NCBI RefSeq assembly: GCF_025770725.1
Contig: NZ_JANZKZ010000005.1
Location: 62,001-126,000, forward strand
Source of the DNA: Sulfurospirillum oryzae
Lineage (GTDB): Bacteria > Campylobacterota > Campylobacteria > Campylobacterales > Sulfurospirillaceae
Direction of reading: 5' to 3'
Length of the DNA stretch: 64,000 bases
Position numbers and translations under genes: made by a program. Every line of letters begins with the position of its first letter. Position 1 is the stretch's first letter. The notes under the pieces are model-generated. The model saw only the letters and a program-made list of their open reading frames with translations, had not been told where the DNA came from and did no database searches. This document shows, one piece after another, positions 43,448 to 52,331 of the stretch.

Positions 43448-44365
43448 ATGAATGCAGAAATGGCGAACTATGCCCCTTTATCATTTAATACTACTATTTT
43501 CAATAATGCAAAAGAGATACAAAGTCATGTAGATACTTACATTCATGGATTACATCAAGAAGCAGAGCATCTCAAACAGTCAAAAAAAGAGTTAAGCGAT
43601 CAAAGTTTTAAATCGGGGTTATTGACTTATGTTCCATTGGGCGGCAAAAGCGATACACATCTCCTTTTGTTAGGAGGCATGGGGCCATTAGCAGGGGCAC
43701 ATGGGATGAAGGAGTGTTTGTCATTTTTACAAGATGCGTATTCTGTAACACTTTTTCAGGCGTGTTTTATTCCCAAACGAGATTCAGATCATGATGTCGC
43801 TTGGAGCCTTTATGAGGCGCTACATGTAGCAGTACAAAATTGTCCCAAAAATAAGAAGATAGAGTTGATTGTTGTTTGTAATGGTGCGCATCATTTTATT
43901 GAAGATGCATTAAAACTTTTTTACCAAAAAAGCTCACATAAAAATCGAGACATACGCTTTCATTCACTCAAAGCATCTGTCGAAAAAAAAAGTAGAACCT
44001 TTGGAAGGCTAAAGTGCATTGCACTTCAAAGTAACTTTGCTGCTCAAAAAGGTATTTATGGAAACTCACAGAATATTTATTCCATGGACACAATCCCCCC
44101 ATTATCAAGCTATCAAAAAAATTTAACATTGGCTATCGAAGGAGTCAAACGTTTTGATAAACACACAACGCTTTTGAATGCCATTAAAGTTTTTCATGCA
44201 CTTATGGATTATGGTGCTAAAAGACTTTTACTCGGGTGTGCGGAGATACCTATTATTATTGATTCGTTAAAAAAAGAGGCTCCTCATGACATCCAAGAGT
44301 ACTTATCAAGCGTTACCTTGATTGATCCTTTGATGCTCGCTCTTCAAGAAATGGCAGAAAAATAA
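43448..44365 (+). CDS. Aspartate/glutamate racemase-like protein with N-terminal extension
   Basis: The 305-aa product has the Asp/Glu/hydantoin racemase layout: LLLLGGMGPLAGAHGM near residue 73, first catalytic Cys C144 in VVCNGAHHF, and second Cys C264 in LLGCAEIPI. Both catalytic cysteines are kept. The usual flanking residues differ (CNTxH is CNGAH and GCTE is GCAE), and about 70 residues precede the GGMGP motif, which normally lies within the first 10. It may be a racemase with altered substrate or a related isomerase. Upstream are a repeat-containing promoter and a divergent acyltransferase-like gene. A palindrome-core GCTACATGTAGC lies inside at 43819-43830. Confidence 0.75.
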   Translation: MNAEMANYAPLSFNTTIFNNAKEIQSHVDTYIHGLHQEAEHLKQSKKELSDQSFKSGLLTYVPLGGKSDTHLLLLGGMGPLAGAHGMKECLSFLQDAYSVTLFQACFIPKRDSDHDVAWSLYEALHVAVQNCPKNKKIELIVVCNGAHHFIEDALKLFYQKSSHKNRDIRFHSLKASVEKKSRTFGRLKCIALQSNFAAQKGIYGNSQNIYSMDTIPPLSSYQKNLTLAIEGVKRFDKHTTLLNAIKVFHALMDYGAKRLLLGCAEIPIIIDSLKKEAPHDIQEYLSSVTLIDPLMLALQEMAEK

Positions 44366-44523
44366 GCGCAAAGATGCACTCAACGTGTGATGAAACGGCG
44401 ACACGCTTTTGTTAGAATTTTAAAAATAGGATGAATATTAGAAAAGCAGAATGATTGAGTGGTGAAAACAGTGGGGATGAATTTTTTAAAGATTTAGAAG
44501 TGGCTAAAAAGCCCTAAAATACG

Positions 44524-44599
44524 TGGTGGAGTGTAGGGGGATCGAACCCCTGACCTCAACGCTGCCAGCGTTGCGCTCTCCCAGCTGAGCTAACACCCC
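44524..44599 (-). tRNA. tRNA-Ala, anticodon GGC
   Basis: On the minus strand the 76-nt cloverleaf is complete. Acceptor arms are GGGGTGT/ACACTCC, the D arm GCTCAGCTGGGAGAGC, and the anticodon stem CAACG/CGTTG with loop CTGGCAG (anticodon GGC). The T arm is AGGGG TTCGATC CCCCT. Discriminator A and an encoded CCA follow. It is the only RNA gene recognised with certainty in the window. Confidence 0.97.
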
Positions 44600-44645
44600 A
44601 ATTGAAAAAAAAGTATTTTACCAAGAGAAACTTAAAAATTGGTTC

Positions 44646-45173
44646 TTAAGCAGCAATTTGTCTCATTTTTTCTGCTTTGATAAGAGCATAAGCTTCTTGA
44701 ATTTGCTGAAATTTTGTAGTAGAATTTTTAAGGCTGCTTTCATCTTTAGATACGATACTATCGGGATGAAACATCTTTGCAAGAATAAGATATTTTTGAC
44801 GAATACTTTCTAAACTTTCTGTTTTATGAGCATTGAGTAAGCGGTAGGGATCATGATGTGTTGTTGGGATGTGATGTAAGCGTTGCTTGAACTTTTTTTT
44901 CACCAGTTTGATAGGCTTTTGAGAAGATAAAAGAAGCTTTTGCAAAAAAGAGGCGTTATGCGTTTTGGAAGCAAAAGCACATGTATTATACAAGGAATTC
45001 AAAAAAGCTTTTCGCCTTTGGTTATGCTCTGGTGTGTCAAAGTTGATCAGCGTTTCATTGACCCAAAATGAACGTCCCACCAAATGAGTCAAAACATGGC
45101 TTACATGTAAATAATGTGAAGAGGTTTCTGCAACATAAATGGTAATGCAATCAGGCGAGAGATGAAGTTTCAT
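44646..45173 (-). CDS. J-domain (DnaJ-like) protein
   Basis: The 175-aa product carries a J-domain at its C-terminus (about residues 108-170): DPYRLLNAHKTESLESIRQ, KYLILAKMFHPDSI with the essential HPD, and FQQIQEAYALIK. It should stimulate an Hsp70 (DnaK-type) ATPase. The N-terminal 100 residues (contains ITIYVAETSSHYLHVSHVLT) are not recognised and may bind a specific client; there is no Gly/Phe linker or zinc finger. It is transcribed toward the tRNA-Ala gene on the same strand. Confidence 0.82.
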   Translation of the reverse strand: MKLHLSPDCITIYVAETSSHYLHVSHVLTHLVGRSFWVNETLINFDTPEHNQRRKAFLNSLYNTCAFASKTHNASFLQKLLLSSQKPIKLVKKKFKQRLHHIPTTHHDPYRLLNAHKTESLESIRQKYLILAKMFHPDSIVSKDESSLKNSTTKFQQIQEAYALIKAEKMRQIAA

Positions 45174-45358
45174 GTTTTCTCCTTACTTAAGATGTAAAAG
45201 CAAAATTGATTCCTTGCGGGGAAAAGCCTTTTTTTCGTTGTTGTTAACACTTTTTTAATATTTTTTAAGTTATATTTACAAGTAAAGCGAATATGACCTG
45301 ACTGTGACTATTGTAACGATAGGGAGACGCCTTTAGAAATTTTAATGAAGGAGATGAT

Positions 45359-45745
45359 GTGAGTAAACGAGTAATTCTAGTCGATGACTCTAAAACAATT
45401 CTCGCAACAGCACAAATGGCTCTTGAAGAGATGGTCAACAAAGGGATCATCCAGTTTGCTACTTACCTTAATCCTGCCGAATTACGTGACGCTCTTTTAA
45501 GCGGTAGTGAAGATTATGATTTACTGATTAGCGACATTAATATGGCGCAGATGAGTGGACTTGATCTTTCTGCTGAACTCAAGGGACATGAAAAATTTAA
45601 AAACCGACCTATTTTAATTCTCACAACGGAGAGTTCACCTGAAATGAAAGCACGCGGTAAAGCTATCGGTGTGACAGGATGGATGGTAAAACCTTTTAGC
45701 GATGACAAGCTTGTCAAAGCGATTAACATGGTACTGGGGTTATAA
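45359..45745 (+). CDS. CheY-like response regulator, first gene of the chemotaxis operon
   Basis: This 128-aa stand-alone receiver has acidic residues VDDSKT near 7-12, phospho-acceptor Asp in LLISDINMAQMSGLDL (about residue 58), TTESS and the Lys of MVKPFSDDKL. It starts with GTG after GAAGGAGATGAT. The SK/T after the acidic pair resembles the CheY-type regulators found at the head of chemotaxis operons. Its gene starts the plus-strand cluster; CheW follows after 4 nt. A TTTACAAGTAAA (one mismatch to the palindrome, in the core) lies in the upstream region at 45275-45286, and ACTGTGAC at 45301. Confidence 0.9.
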   Translation: MSKRVILVDDSKTILATAQMALEEMVNKGIIQFATYLNPAELRDALLSGSEDYDLLISDINMAQMSGLDLSAELKGHEKFKNRPILILTTESSPEMKARGKAIGVTGWMVKPFSDDKLVKAINMVLGL

Positions 45746-45749
45746 ACAG

Positions 45750-46256
45750 ATGGAGCCAACCAAACGAGCAGAAAAAGCGAATAATCGTTTTTTGACTTTC
45801 TATTTAGAAGACGAAATGTATGGTGTGCATATCTCTGATGTTAAAGAGATCATTGCAATGATGAAAACCACACCTGTCCCTAAGACGCCAAAGTTTATCA
45901 ATGGTGTCATGAATTTAAGAGGTAACATTATCCCTGTGGTTGATATGCGTCTTAAATTTGATATGCCTTCCTTTCCTCAACACATGTACACGGCGATTGT
46001 TATCATTAAACTAGATGAGAAACTCATCGGTTTTATCGTGGATAAGGTTGAAGAGGTTATCAATGTGGATGACAATCATCTCAGTCTTCCTCCTGAATTT
46101 GGTGGACATATCGATACAAAATTTATCAAAAACATAGCGCAACATAAGCAAAAAGTGGTGATGATCTTAGATCTTTTGGCCCTTTTTGGTGAAGAAGAGT
46201 TGAACATGGTACAAAATCTCAGTAAAACAGTCAGTGATAAAGCAAAGGAGAAGTGA
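45750..46256 (+). CDS. cheW: CheW coupling protein
   Basis: This 168-aa protein joins chemoreceptors to CheA. The CheW fold is clear: [20 protein letters not shown] near residue 13, [20 protein letters not shown] near 40 with the conserved GVxNLRG, and [19 protein letters not shown] near 100. I chose the ATG at 45750, 4 nt after the receiver stop. An in-frame start at 45702 would overlap the receiver gene by 44 nt. A basic C-terminal tail ([11 protein letters not shown]) follows. It overlaps the MCP start as TGATG. Confidence 0.93.
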   Translation: MEPTKRAEKANNRFLTFYLEDEMYGVHISDVKEIIAMMKTTPVPKTPKFINGVMNLRGNIIPVVDMRLKFDMPSFPQHMYTAIVIIKLDEKLIGFIVDKVEEVINVDDNHLSLPPEFGGHIDTKFIKNIAQHKQKVVMILDLLALFGEEELNMVQNLSKTVSDKAKEK

Positions 46257-48235
46257 TGAAACACGCAACATTAGGGTTTAGAATCTCATTAGGATTTGGG
46301 GTTTTAATAGCAATCGTTTTAATGATAGGGCTTACAGGTATTATTAATATGCGCACAGCTTCTTCTGATTCTTCACGTTTATCACAGATTTATGTTCCTG
46401 AAGTAAGCATTGCTAACGATATTTTACAAAATGTAAGTCAAGGTAGATACTATATTTTGGCGTTTTCTGACCTTGATGATGAAACGGCTTTGGTGAAAGC
46501 AAAGAAAAACTTTGCTGAGTTGCAAACGAACTTACAAAAAGCCGAAGAGTTAGGTAAAAAGTACTCACTCAAAAAGCTCTTAGAGCATGAAAAAATTGCG
46601 GCTAAGGCTTTGGTTGATTATATGGCTTCGGTTGAGCGTAGTGAAAAAACACTGACTAGAAAGAAAACGCTTGATGCTGCAATGGTAAGCAATGCGGCTC
46701 TTTTTCTCAAAAGTACAGGTGAGTATCGTCAGTCACAAGAAGATAAATTTTTAAAAGAGATCACTGATAAAGCAGCCCCTTCTGTTTTAAAAGCACGTTA
46801 TGACAAATTAGATAATTTGAGTGATATTCTTGATATCGCAACCTATTCTAGGGTTTATGGACAGCGTGCTCAAGTCGTACGTGATGCTTCGGTATTAGAT
46901 GGTGCAATCCAAAAGTTTGATGCCCTTTATAAAGTCATTGCAACGCTAAAAACACATACGGATGATACGACAAATATGGCACAGCTCAATGGAATTGAAG
47001 CCGCTGCAAAAGTCTATGAAACTTCTCTCAGGGGTTTTGTAAGCGTTATGCAAGAGACTGCGGATGAGCAAAAAACACGTATGAAAATCGGTACAGAGCT
47101 TAATAGTGCTATTGATGCCATTATTGATGATGGCTTTAGTACGATTAGTGAAATCTCCAATGAATCGAGCAATACCCTTGATCGAGCTTCATGGGGTATG
47201 ATTATTGGTGTTCTTTTAGGATTAGTTATCAGCGTTGTCATCGCTTTCTTCTTGATCAAAAGCATTGTCAAAGTTGTTGTTGATTCTGTCAAATCACTCT
47301 CTGAAGGTACAGCCCAAGTGGTCAGTGCGAGTGAGCAAATCAGCTCTGCTTCTGTTTCGCTCGCAGAAGGTGCAAGTTCTCAAGCGAGCAGCGTGGAAGA
47401 GGTGAGTGCGACCATCGAGCAAGCAACCGCTAGTAACAATCAAAATGCAGATAATAGTCGCGAAGCTAATCTGTTAGCGCAACACTCAAATGACGCGGCA
47501 AGACTGGGTAACCAACAAGTCGGCGACCTTATGATTGCTATGGAAAAAATTACCGATTCATCTCAAAAAATTGCCAAAATCATTAAAACGATTGATGAAA
47601 TTGCATTCCAAACTAACCTTTTAGCGCTTAATGCCGCAGTGGAAGCAGCGCGTGCTGGTGAGCATGGTCTTGGTTTTGCTGTTGTAGCCGAAGAGGTGAA
47701 AAATCTTGCAGAACGTAGTGCTGGGGCTGCAAAAGAGATTACGGGTATCATTGAAGCAAGTATTGATCAAGTGAAGATGGGAACTGAAGTTGCCAATCGT
47801 ACGAAAGAGTCTTTTGGTGAGATACTTCTTAGTATTAAAAAGACTTCTGATCTTATTGGTGAGATTGCCATTTCAGCCAAAGAACAAGCTGAGGGCATGA
47901 ATCAAATTGCTACGGCAATGGGATCTGTTGATCAGATAACCCAACAAAATGCGTCTGCTTCAGAAGAGACAGCTGCGGCGGCTGAAGAGCTTAATGCACA
48001 AGCCATTTCTATGCTTGAGAGTGTTGCTGAGATCGCTGCTCTTGCTGGGTATGATATGGGAAAAGAGAGTGCTAAAGCCTTTTCAATAAAACGAGTGTCA
48101 AGTTCGAGTTTAAGTATGCCTCCTAAGCGTTTGGTCATGGCTCCGAAAAAAGCAAAACCAAGCTTTTCAACAGCAACCAAACGAAGCAATGAAGAAGTAT
48201 TCCCTTTAGATGAAGATGATTTAAAAGAGTTTTAA
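46256..48235 (+). CDS. Methyl-accepting chemotaxis protein (membrane)
   Basis: This is a 659-aa transmembrane chemoreceptor. Helix 1 (about residues 8-29) and helix 2 ([20 protein letters not shown], about 310-330) flank a helical periplasmic sensor domain of about 270 residues. The signalling domain has the hairpin tip [20 protein letters not shown], then [17 protein letters not shown], near residue 445-485. The C-terminus ends in an acidic tail after a Lys/Ser-rich linker, [10 protein letters not shown], resembling the tethers that bind CheR or CheB. I prefer the ATG at 46256, spaced 6 nt from AAGGAG, over the GTG at 46253. It is the receptor of this cluster; its ligand is unknown. Confidence 0.93.
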   Translation: MKHATLGFRISLGFGVLIAIVLMIGLTGIINMRTASSDSSRLSQIYVPEVSIANDILQNVSQGRYYILAFSDLDDETALVKAKKNFAELQTNLQKAEELGKKYSLKKLLEHEKIAAKALVDYMASVERSEKTLTRKKTLDAAMVSNAALFLKSTGEYRQSQEDKFLKEITDKAAPSVLKARYDKLDNLSDILDIATYSRVYGQRAQVVRDASVLDGAIQKFDALYKVIATLKTHTDDTTNMAQLNGIEAAAKVYETSLRGFVSVMQETADEQKTRMKIGTELNSAIDAIIDDGFSTISEISNESSNTLDRASWGMIIGVLLGLVISVVIAFFLIKSIVKVVVDSVKSLSEGTAQVVSASEQISSASVSLAEGASSQASSVEEVSATIEQATASNNQNADNSREANLLAQHSNDAARLGNQQVGDLMIAMEKITDSSQKIAKIIKTIDEIAFQTNLLALNAAVEAARAGEHGLGFAVVAEEVKNLAERSAGAAKEITGIIEASIDQVKMGTEVANRTKESFGEILLSIKKTSDLIGEIAISAKEQAEGMNQIATAMGSVDQITQQNASASEETAAAAEELNAQAISMLESVAEIAALAGYDMGKESAKAFSIKRVSSSSLSMPPKRLVMAPKKAKPSFSTATKRSNEEVFPLDEDDLKEF

Positions 48236-48292
48236 TGATTTGCTTTTACATGTAAAGCGTAGTGTGAAAAATCTTTTGACTAAGGGTAAGCA

Positions 48293-48562
48293 ATGTGTAT
48301 AGATGGAGATGTGCTCGAACTCGATATTGAGATGGACTTAGAAGAGGTAAAAGCGCTTCAAGTTTTCATTAAAGATCGCTTGGATTATGTTGAGGAGATT
48401 GTTTTATTGCGTTCCAAAGACGGCACTCCCTCAACATCAGCACTCTTTTCACTGCTTTTTTGGATTAAACACAAAAAACCTACGATCAAGATTGATTTTA
48501 TTGAGACGATGAATCTTAATCTTGAATCGTATGGCATGATGAACTGGATAGCGCATGAGTAG
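48293..48562 (+). CDS. Small STAS-like protein of the chemotaxis cluster
   Basis: The 89-aa product has an alternating beta/alpha pattern (VLELDIEMDLEEVKALQVFI, then EEIVLLRSKDGTPSTSALFS, then TIKIDFIETM) that fits a STAS/anti-anti-sigma fold. Such small proteins are found before cheA in several accessory chemotaxis operons. A conserved Ser for phosphorylation is possible (S46 in GTPSTSALFS). It overlaps cheA by 8 nt. The identification rests on pattern and context and is not certain. A perfect palindrome TTTACATGTAAA lies in the 57-nt gap before it (48245-48256). Confidence 0.6.
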   Translation: MCIDGDVLELDIEMDLEEVKALQVFIKDRLDYVEEIVLLRSKDGTPSTSALFSLLFWIKHKKPTIKIDFIETMNLNLESYGMMNWIAHE

Positions 48563-50591
48563 AGAAAAACTAAGACAAATTTTTATCGAAGAGGCGAATG
48601 AGATTATCGAGAAGATGGATATTGATATCTTCAATTATGAAGAATCTCCAAGTGATAAAGCCCTGCTCAATGAAATTTTTAGAGGTGTCCATACGCTCAA
48701 AGGCAGTGCTAATGCTTTTAACTTTTCGCATCTTGGTGAGTTTGTTCACCATTTTGAAGATGTCTTAGACTACTTTAGAAGCAGTGATGCCATTCCTCAT
48801 AGTCATGATGTCGATCTTTTTTTAGAGAGTGTCAATGTCATTAAAGAGACACTTTTTTGTGAAGTAGAGGGTAGTACTGAGTTACCTAGCAGTTATGCGG
48901 TATGTTTAGAAAAAATCCAAAAAATTCTTTTACATGTAAACGATTTGAAAGAACCAGCAGAAAGTTCTACCAACGATCTCTCTTTGGAGTTTGGTAACGA
49001 TACTTTTTGCAAAACACCAACGACTGTGTGTAATGAAGAGGCGTTTTTAAATGAGTTACAAACAGATGAAACACTCTTTAAAATTACGCTAACGCTTGAT
49101 GAAGATATTTATCTGCGTGGATTTGACCACTTCTTATTTTTCAAAAATCTTTTACATGTAGGAAAAATTTTAGCATCCTTTTGGAGTTTTCCTGAGCATT
49201 TAGACGAAGAGCCATTTGATGTCGAACGCAATGCCATTAAAGAGGTCAACATTTATCTTGCAAGTCGTAAAGATCGTGAGAGCATTGCTGATGTCTTTGC
49301 TTTTTTGGATGAAACAGAGTTTTCCATCCATGAAGTGAAAGGTGTCAACCCTATTGATGAGATAACACCAAATATTGTCGAGGCGCAAAAAAGTGCTACT
49401 GTGGAAGAGAAGGAAGATGCCAAGAAAAGCAGTGTTGTGCCTAAAAACTTTCTCAAAATTGATGCACTTAAATTAGACGAACTCTTTGATTCCATTGGAG
49501 AGCTTGTAATCGCACAAAATTACTTAGGCGAAAATACCAAAATCAAAGCAATTCAAGATTCAGAAGTGACTAAAACGATTGAAAATCTCTCCAAAATTAC
49601 ACGTCTTATTCAAAATCGCGTCATGTCGTTGCGTATGATCCCTATTCGTGATACGTTTGAGAAAATGAAGAGAGTGGCACGCGACTCATCTAAAAAAGTG
49701 AACAAGCCAATCCACCTTGCCTTAGAAGGCGAAGAGACAGAAATCGATAAAACAATGGTCGAAGCACTCTCTGATCCTTTGGTTCATATCATTCGCAATG
49801 CGATTGACCATGGCATTGAGAGCAGCGTGGAAGAGCGCCTAAAAGCGGGTAAAAGTGAAGAAGGGCAAGTAACGCTAAAAGCCTACCATCGTGGTGGGAA
49901 TATTATCATTGAAGTAAGAGATGATGGACGTGGAATTGATAAAGTAAAAGTTTACCAAAAAGCGTTAGAAAAAGGGATTGTAGCAAAAGATGAGGAGCTG
50001 AGTGAATCCCAAGTCTATGGACTTATTATGCAACCCGGTTTCTCGACGGCTGATGTGGTAAGTGATATCTCAGGACGAGGTGTTGGGCTTGATGTTGTAA
50101 AAACAGCTATTGAAGCCGTACGCGGTAAAATTGATATTAGTTCCGAAGAAGGCAAAGGCACAACATTTTGCATCGTGTTACCACTGACTTTAGCCATTAT
50201 TGATGGCATGATTGTACGATCTAATGAGAAGATTTTTATTATTCCAACACTTTGTATTACCGAGTCTTTTAGACCACAACAAGAGAGTGTTCATAGTGCT
50301 AGGGGGCAAGAAGAGTTTGTGCAGTTACGCTCTGAGCTTTTACCGATTGTGCGACTTGGACGTGTTTTAGAACTGGATGAATGTATGCCAAATCCGTGGG
50401 AATCCACACTCGTTTGCATTGAAAATGTAAGAGGTAAATTTGCGCTTCTTGTGGATGAACTTGTTGGACGGCAACAGGTGGTCATAAAGACATTAGGCGG
50501 GTTCTTGGCAAAAACCGAAGGAGTAAGTGGAGGAGCTGTTATGGGCAATGGCGAAATAGCTCTGATCTTAAACGTTGAAGAGTTGTACTGA
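48555..50591 (+). CDS. cheA: Chemotaxis histidine kinase CheA
   Basis: This is a 678-aa CheA without the C-terminal receiver domain usual in the main Campylobacterota CheA. The order is: Hpt domain with phospho-acceptor His in GVHTLKGSANAF (about residue 45); a linker and P2-like region (about 130-290, including FKITLTLDEDIYLRGF); a dimerisation domain (LDELFDSIGELVIAQNYLG, about 310); the ATP-binding domain (HIIRNAIDHGIESS, then GRGVGLDVVKTAIEAVRG); and a CheW-like domain to the end. All kinase boxes look intact. Within P2, two ACATGT palindromes (48929 perfect, 49151 at 10 of 12) lie 222 bp apart. The stop shares its last base with the cheR ATG. Confidence 0.95.
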   Translation: MSREKLRQIFIEEANEIIEKMDIDIFNYEESPSDKALLNEIFRGVHTLKGSANAFNFSHLGEFVHHFEDVLDYFRSSDAIPHSHDVDLFLESVNVIKETLFCEVEGSTELPSSYAVCLEKIQKILLHVNDLKEPAESSTNDLSLEFGNDTFCKTPTTVCNEEAFLNELQTDETLFKITLTLDEDIYLRGFDHFLFFKNLLHVGKILASFWSFPEHLDEEPFDVERNAIKEVNIYLASRKDRESIADVFAFLDETEFSIHEVKGVNPIDEITPNIVEAQKSATVEEKEDAKKSSVVPKNFLKIDALKLDELFDSIGELVIAQNYLGENTKIKAIQDSEVTKTIENLSKITRLIQNRVMSLRMIPIRDTFEKMKRVARDSSKKVNKPIHLALEGEETEIDKTMVEALSDPLVHIIRNAIDHGIESSVEERLKAGKSEEGQVTLKAYHRGGNIIIEVRDDGRGIDKVKVYQKALEKGIVAKDEELSESQVYGLIMQPGFSTADVVSDISGRGVGLDVVKTAIEAVRGKIDISSEEGKGTTFCIVLPLTLAIIDGMIVRSNEKIFIIPTLCITESFRPQQESVHSARGQEEFVQLRSELLPIVRLGRVLELDECMPNPWESTLVCIENVRGKFALLVDELVGRQQVVIKTLGGFLAKTEGVSGGAVMGNGEIALILNVEELY

Positions 50592-51418
50592 TGCAGCGGC
50601 TTGTCTTAAGGCGTAAAGAATTTTCCCTTTTTCAAGCATTTATTTATAAAAATATTGGTATTTCTTTAGGCGATCATAAAATCTATCTGGTGCAAGCAAG
50701 GCTTGCTAAGAGGGTTAAACAATTAGGGCTTGAGAGTTTTGGAGAGTATTACGATTTTTTAGTGGCAGATAGAAAGGGTGGCGAGCTTGAATACCTCTCT
50801 TCACTTATTTCAACCAACGTTACCTCTTTTTTTCGAGAGCACAAACAGTGGGAGTTTTTAAAAAGCCATCTTGCTTCTATTTTAGAGCGTTCGGGTGGAC
50901 GGTTACGCATCTGGTCAGCGGCGTGTTCGAGTGGGGAAGAGCCTTATAGCATTGCGATGTTTTTAGCTGAACATCTTCCCAATATGACGCAATATGATAT
51001 AAAGATTTTAGCAACGGATGTTTCGCCAAAAGTGCTCAAGATTGCAATGTCAGGAATGTATAGTCAAAAAGCGTGTATGTCTTTAAGCGATGAGTATTTA
51101 CGAAAGTATTTTTCACCTGTACTGGTGGAAAATGAGGCATATTATCAAATCAGTGACATGCTTAAAAAACAGATTATTTTTAGAGAGTTTAACCTTGTGA
51201 CAGGAGATTATGATCTGTTTGCGCAAAAAGCGTTTGACATCATCTTTTGTCGCAATGTCATGATCTATTTTGATAGACCAACTCAAAACAAATTAGTCGA
51301 TCGGTTTCATGCCATCTTGGCAAAAGAAGGGCATCTTTTTATCGGAAGTTCAGAAGCACTCACCGATATGAAAAAAGAGTTTAAATCTAAAAGTGCTTCA
51401 ATCTATCAAAAGGCGTAA
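50591..51418 (+). CDS. cheR: Chemotaxis methyltransferase CheR
   Basis: This 275-aa protein methylates glutamates of the chemoreceptors using S-adenosylmethionine. The N-terminal helical domain (FIYKNIGISLGDHKIYLVQA) precedes the SAM-binding domain: TNVTSFFREHKQWEFL, LRIWSAACSSGEEPYSIAM near residue 110, ILATDVSPKVLKIA near 150, and FDIIFCRNVMIYFDRPTQ near 215. The family length and motifs are complete. Its position between cheA and the kinase-like gene, with receptor tail motifs in the cluster, suggests tether-assisted docking. Confidence 0.95.
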   Translation: MQRLVLRRKEFSLFQAFIYKNIGISLGDHKIYLVQARLAKRVKQLGLESFGEYYDFLVADRKGGELEYLSSLISTNVTSFFREHKQWEFLKSHLASILERSGGRLRIWSAACSSGEEPYSIAMFLAEHLPNMTQYDIKILATDVSPKVLKIAMSGMYSQKACMSLSDEYLRKYFSPVLVENEAYYQISDMLKKQIIFREFNLVTGDYDLFAQKAFDIIFCRNVMIYFDRPTQNKLVDRFHAILAKEGHLFIGSSEALTDMKKEFKSKSASIYQKA

Positions 51419-51419
51419 T

Positions 51420-52331
51420 ATGAGCGAGAATAGAAACTTTGATAATGTCAGTGATGCTATTTTACTGGAAGAGGTAAAACGTAGATTCGATCAAAAAAAC
51501 AGTACGCTTGAAGAGATGGAATTTTTAACCAAAAAACTCTATCTTCTCAATGAAAAACTCAAAGAGCATGACTCAATCAAGGGTGAGTTTTTATCGCTGA
51601 TTAAAAACGTTTTCAATAATCCCCTTAGCTCCTTGCTCAACCTCTCTTCGATGATGCGTAAAAATCAAGATACTCCCAAAACGCAGCAAATGAAAATTCT
51701 TTTGGATATGGAGTTACGCAAATTAGATTTTCAGCTCAATAATATTTTTACTGCCGCGGAGATCGAAGCAGGAGAGATTGCTAATTATTGGAGTGAAGTC
51801 GATTTACGCCTGCTTATCGATGAGGTCAAGGAATCATTTAACTATCTCATTGAAGAGAAAGAGCTTCGTTTTGATGTCGATATTTCACTAGACCATTTGA
51901 TTGTCAGTGATGCGAAGAAGTTGAATACTATCTTTTCTAATCTTATTTCCAATGCGTGTGAGTATTCGTTCCGAGGTAATAAGGTTGCGATTCATGCAAG
52001 AATATATAATGAAATATTAGTGATAAGTATTGGCAATGTGGGCGATATTATTGAAAAAAAGGACAAAAAAGAGATCTTTAGTCGTTTTAAAAAAGTAAGA
52101 GGACGATACAGTAAAGCGCGAGAAGGTGTTGATGGTTTAGGATTGGGACTTAGTATTGTGGGCTCTTTGGTAGAGTCGTTAGATGGAGAAGTGGATTATG
52201 ACTCATCCGAGAGCGAGACTGTGTTTACCCTTCGCATGAAACTTCAAGATCAAAAAAAAGCTGAAGCACTGATGAGTGAGAGTGCCAATGAATTTATGTT
52301 TGACGACACGCAAGAGATGAAAGAGTTTTGA
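51420..52331 (+). CDS. Histidine-kinase-like protein lacking the phospho-accepting histidine
   Basis: This 303-aa soluble protein has the HisKA/HATPase layout, but the H-box is degenerate: SLIKNVFNNPLSSLLNL at residues 58-74 has Asn63 where SHELRTPL kinases have His. The ATP-binding domain looks better kept (NLISNACEYSFRGNKV as N-box, GLGLGLSIVGSLVESLDG as G2 box), but the G1 box is changed to IGNVGD. It probably binds ATP but cannot autophosphorylate at the usual site; it may be a scaffold or regulate CheA. The C-terminus DDTQEMKEF resembles the MCP tail. I chose the ATG at 51420, 1 nt after the cheR stop. Confidence 0.8.
   Translation: MSENRNFDNVSDAILLEEVKRRFDQKNSTLEEMEFLTKKLYLLNEKLKEHDSIKGEFLSLIKNVFNNPLSSLLNLSSMMRKNQDTPKTQQMKILLDMELRKLDFQLNNIFTAAEIEAGEIANYWSEVDLRLLIDEVKESFNYLIEEKELRFDVDISLDHLIVSDAKKLNTIFSNLISNACEYSFRGNKVAIHARIYNEILVISIGNVGDIIEKKDKKEIFSRFKKVRGRYSKAREGVDGLGLGLSIVGSLVESLDGEVDYDSSESETVFTLRMKLQDQKKAEALMSESANEFMFDDTQEMKEF

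Noticed and set aside
43819-43830. GCTACATGTAGC as another member of the palindrome family
   Set aside because: It shares only the ACATGT core plus flanking T/A; the outer bases differ, so it was not counted.
44389-44415. Weak hairpin CGTGT..ACACG with CTTTT as terminator of the racemase-like gene
   Set aside because: The stem is only 5 bp with a long loop, too weak to support.
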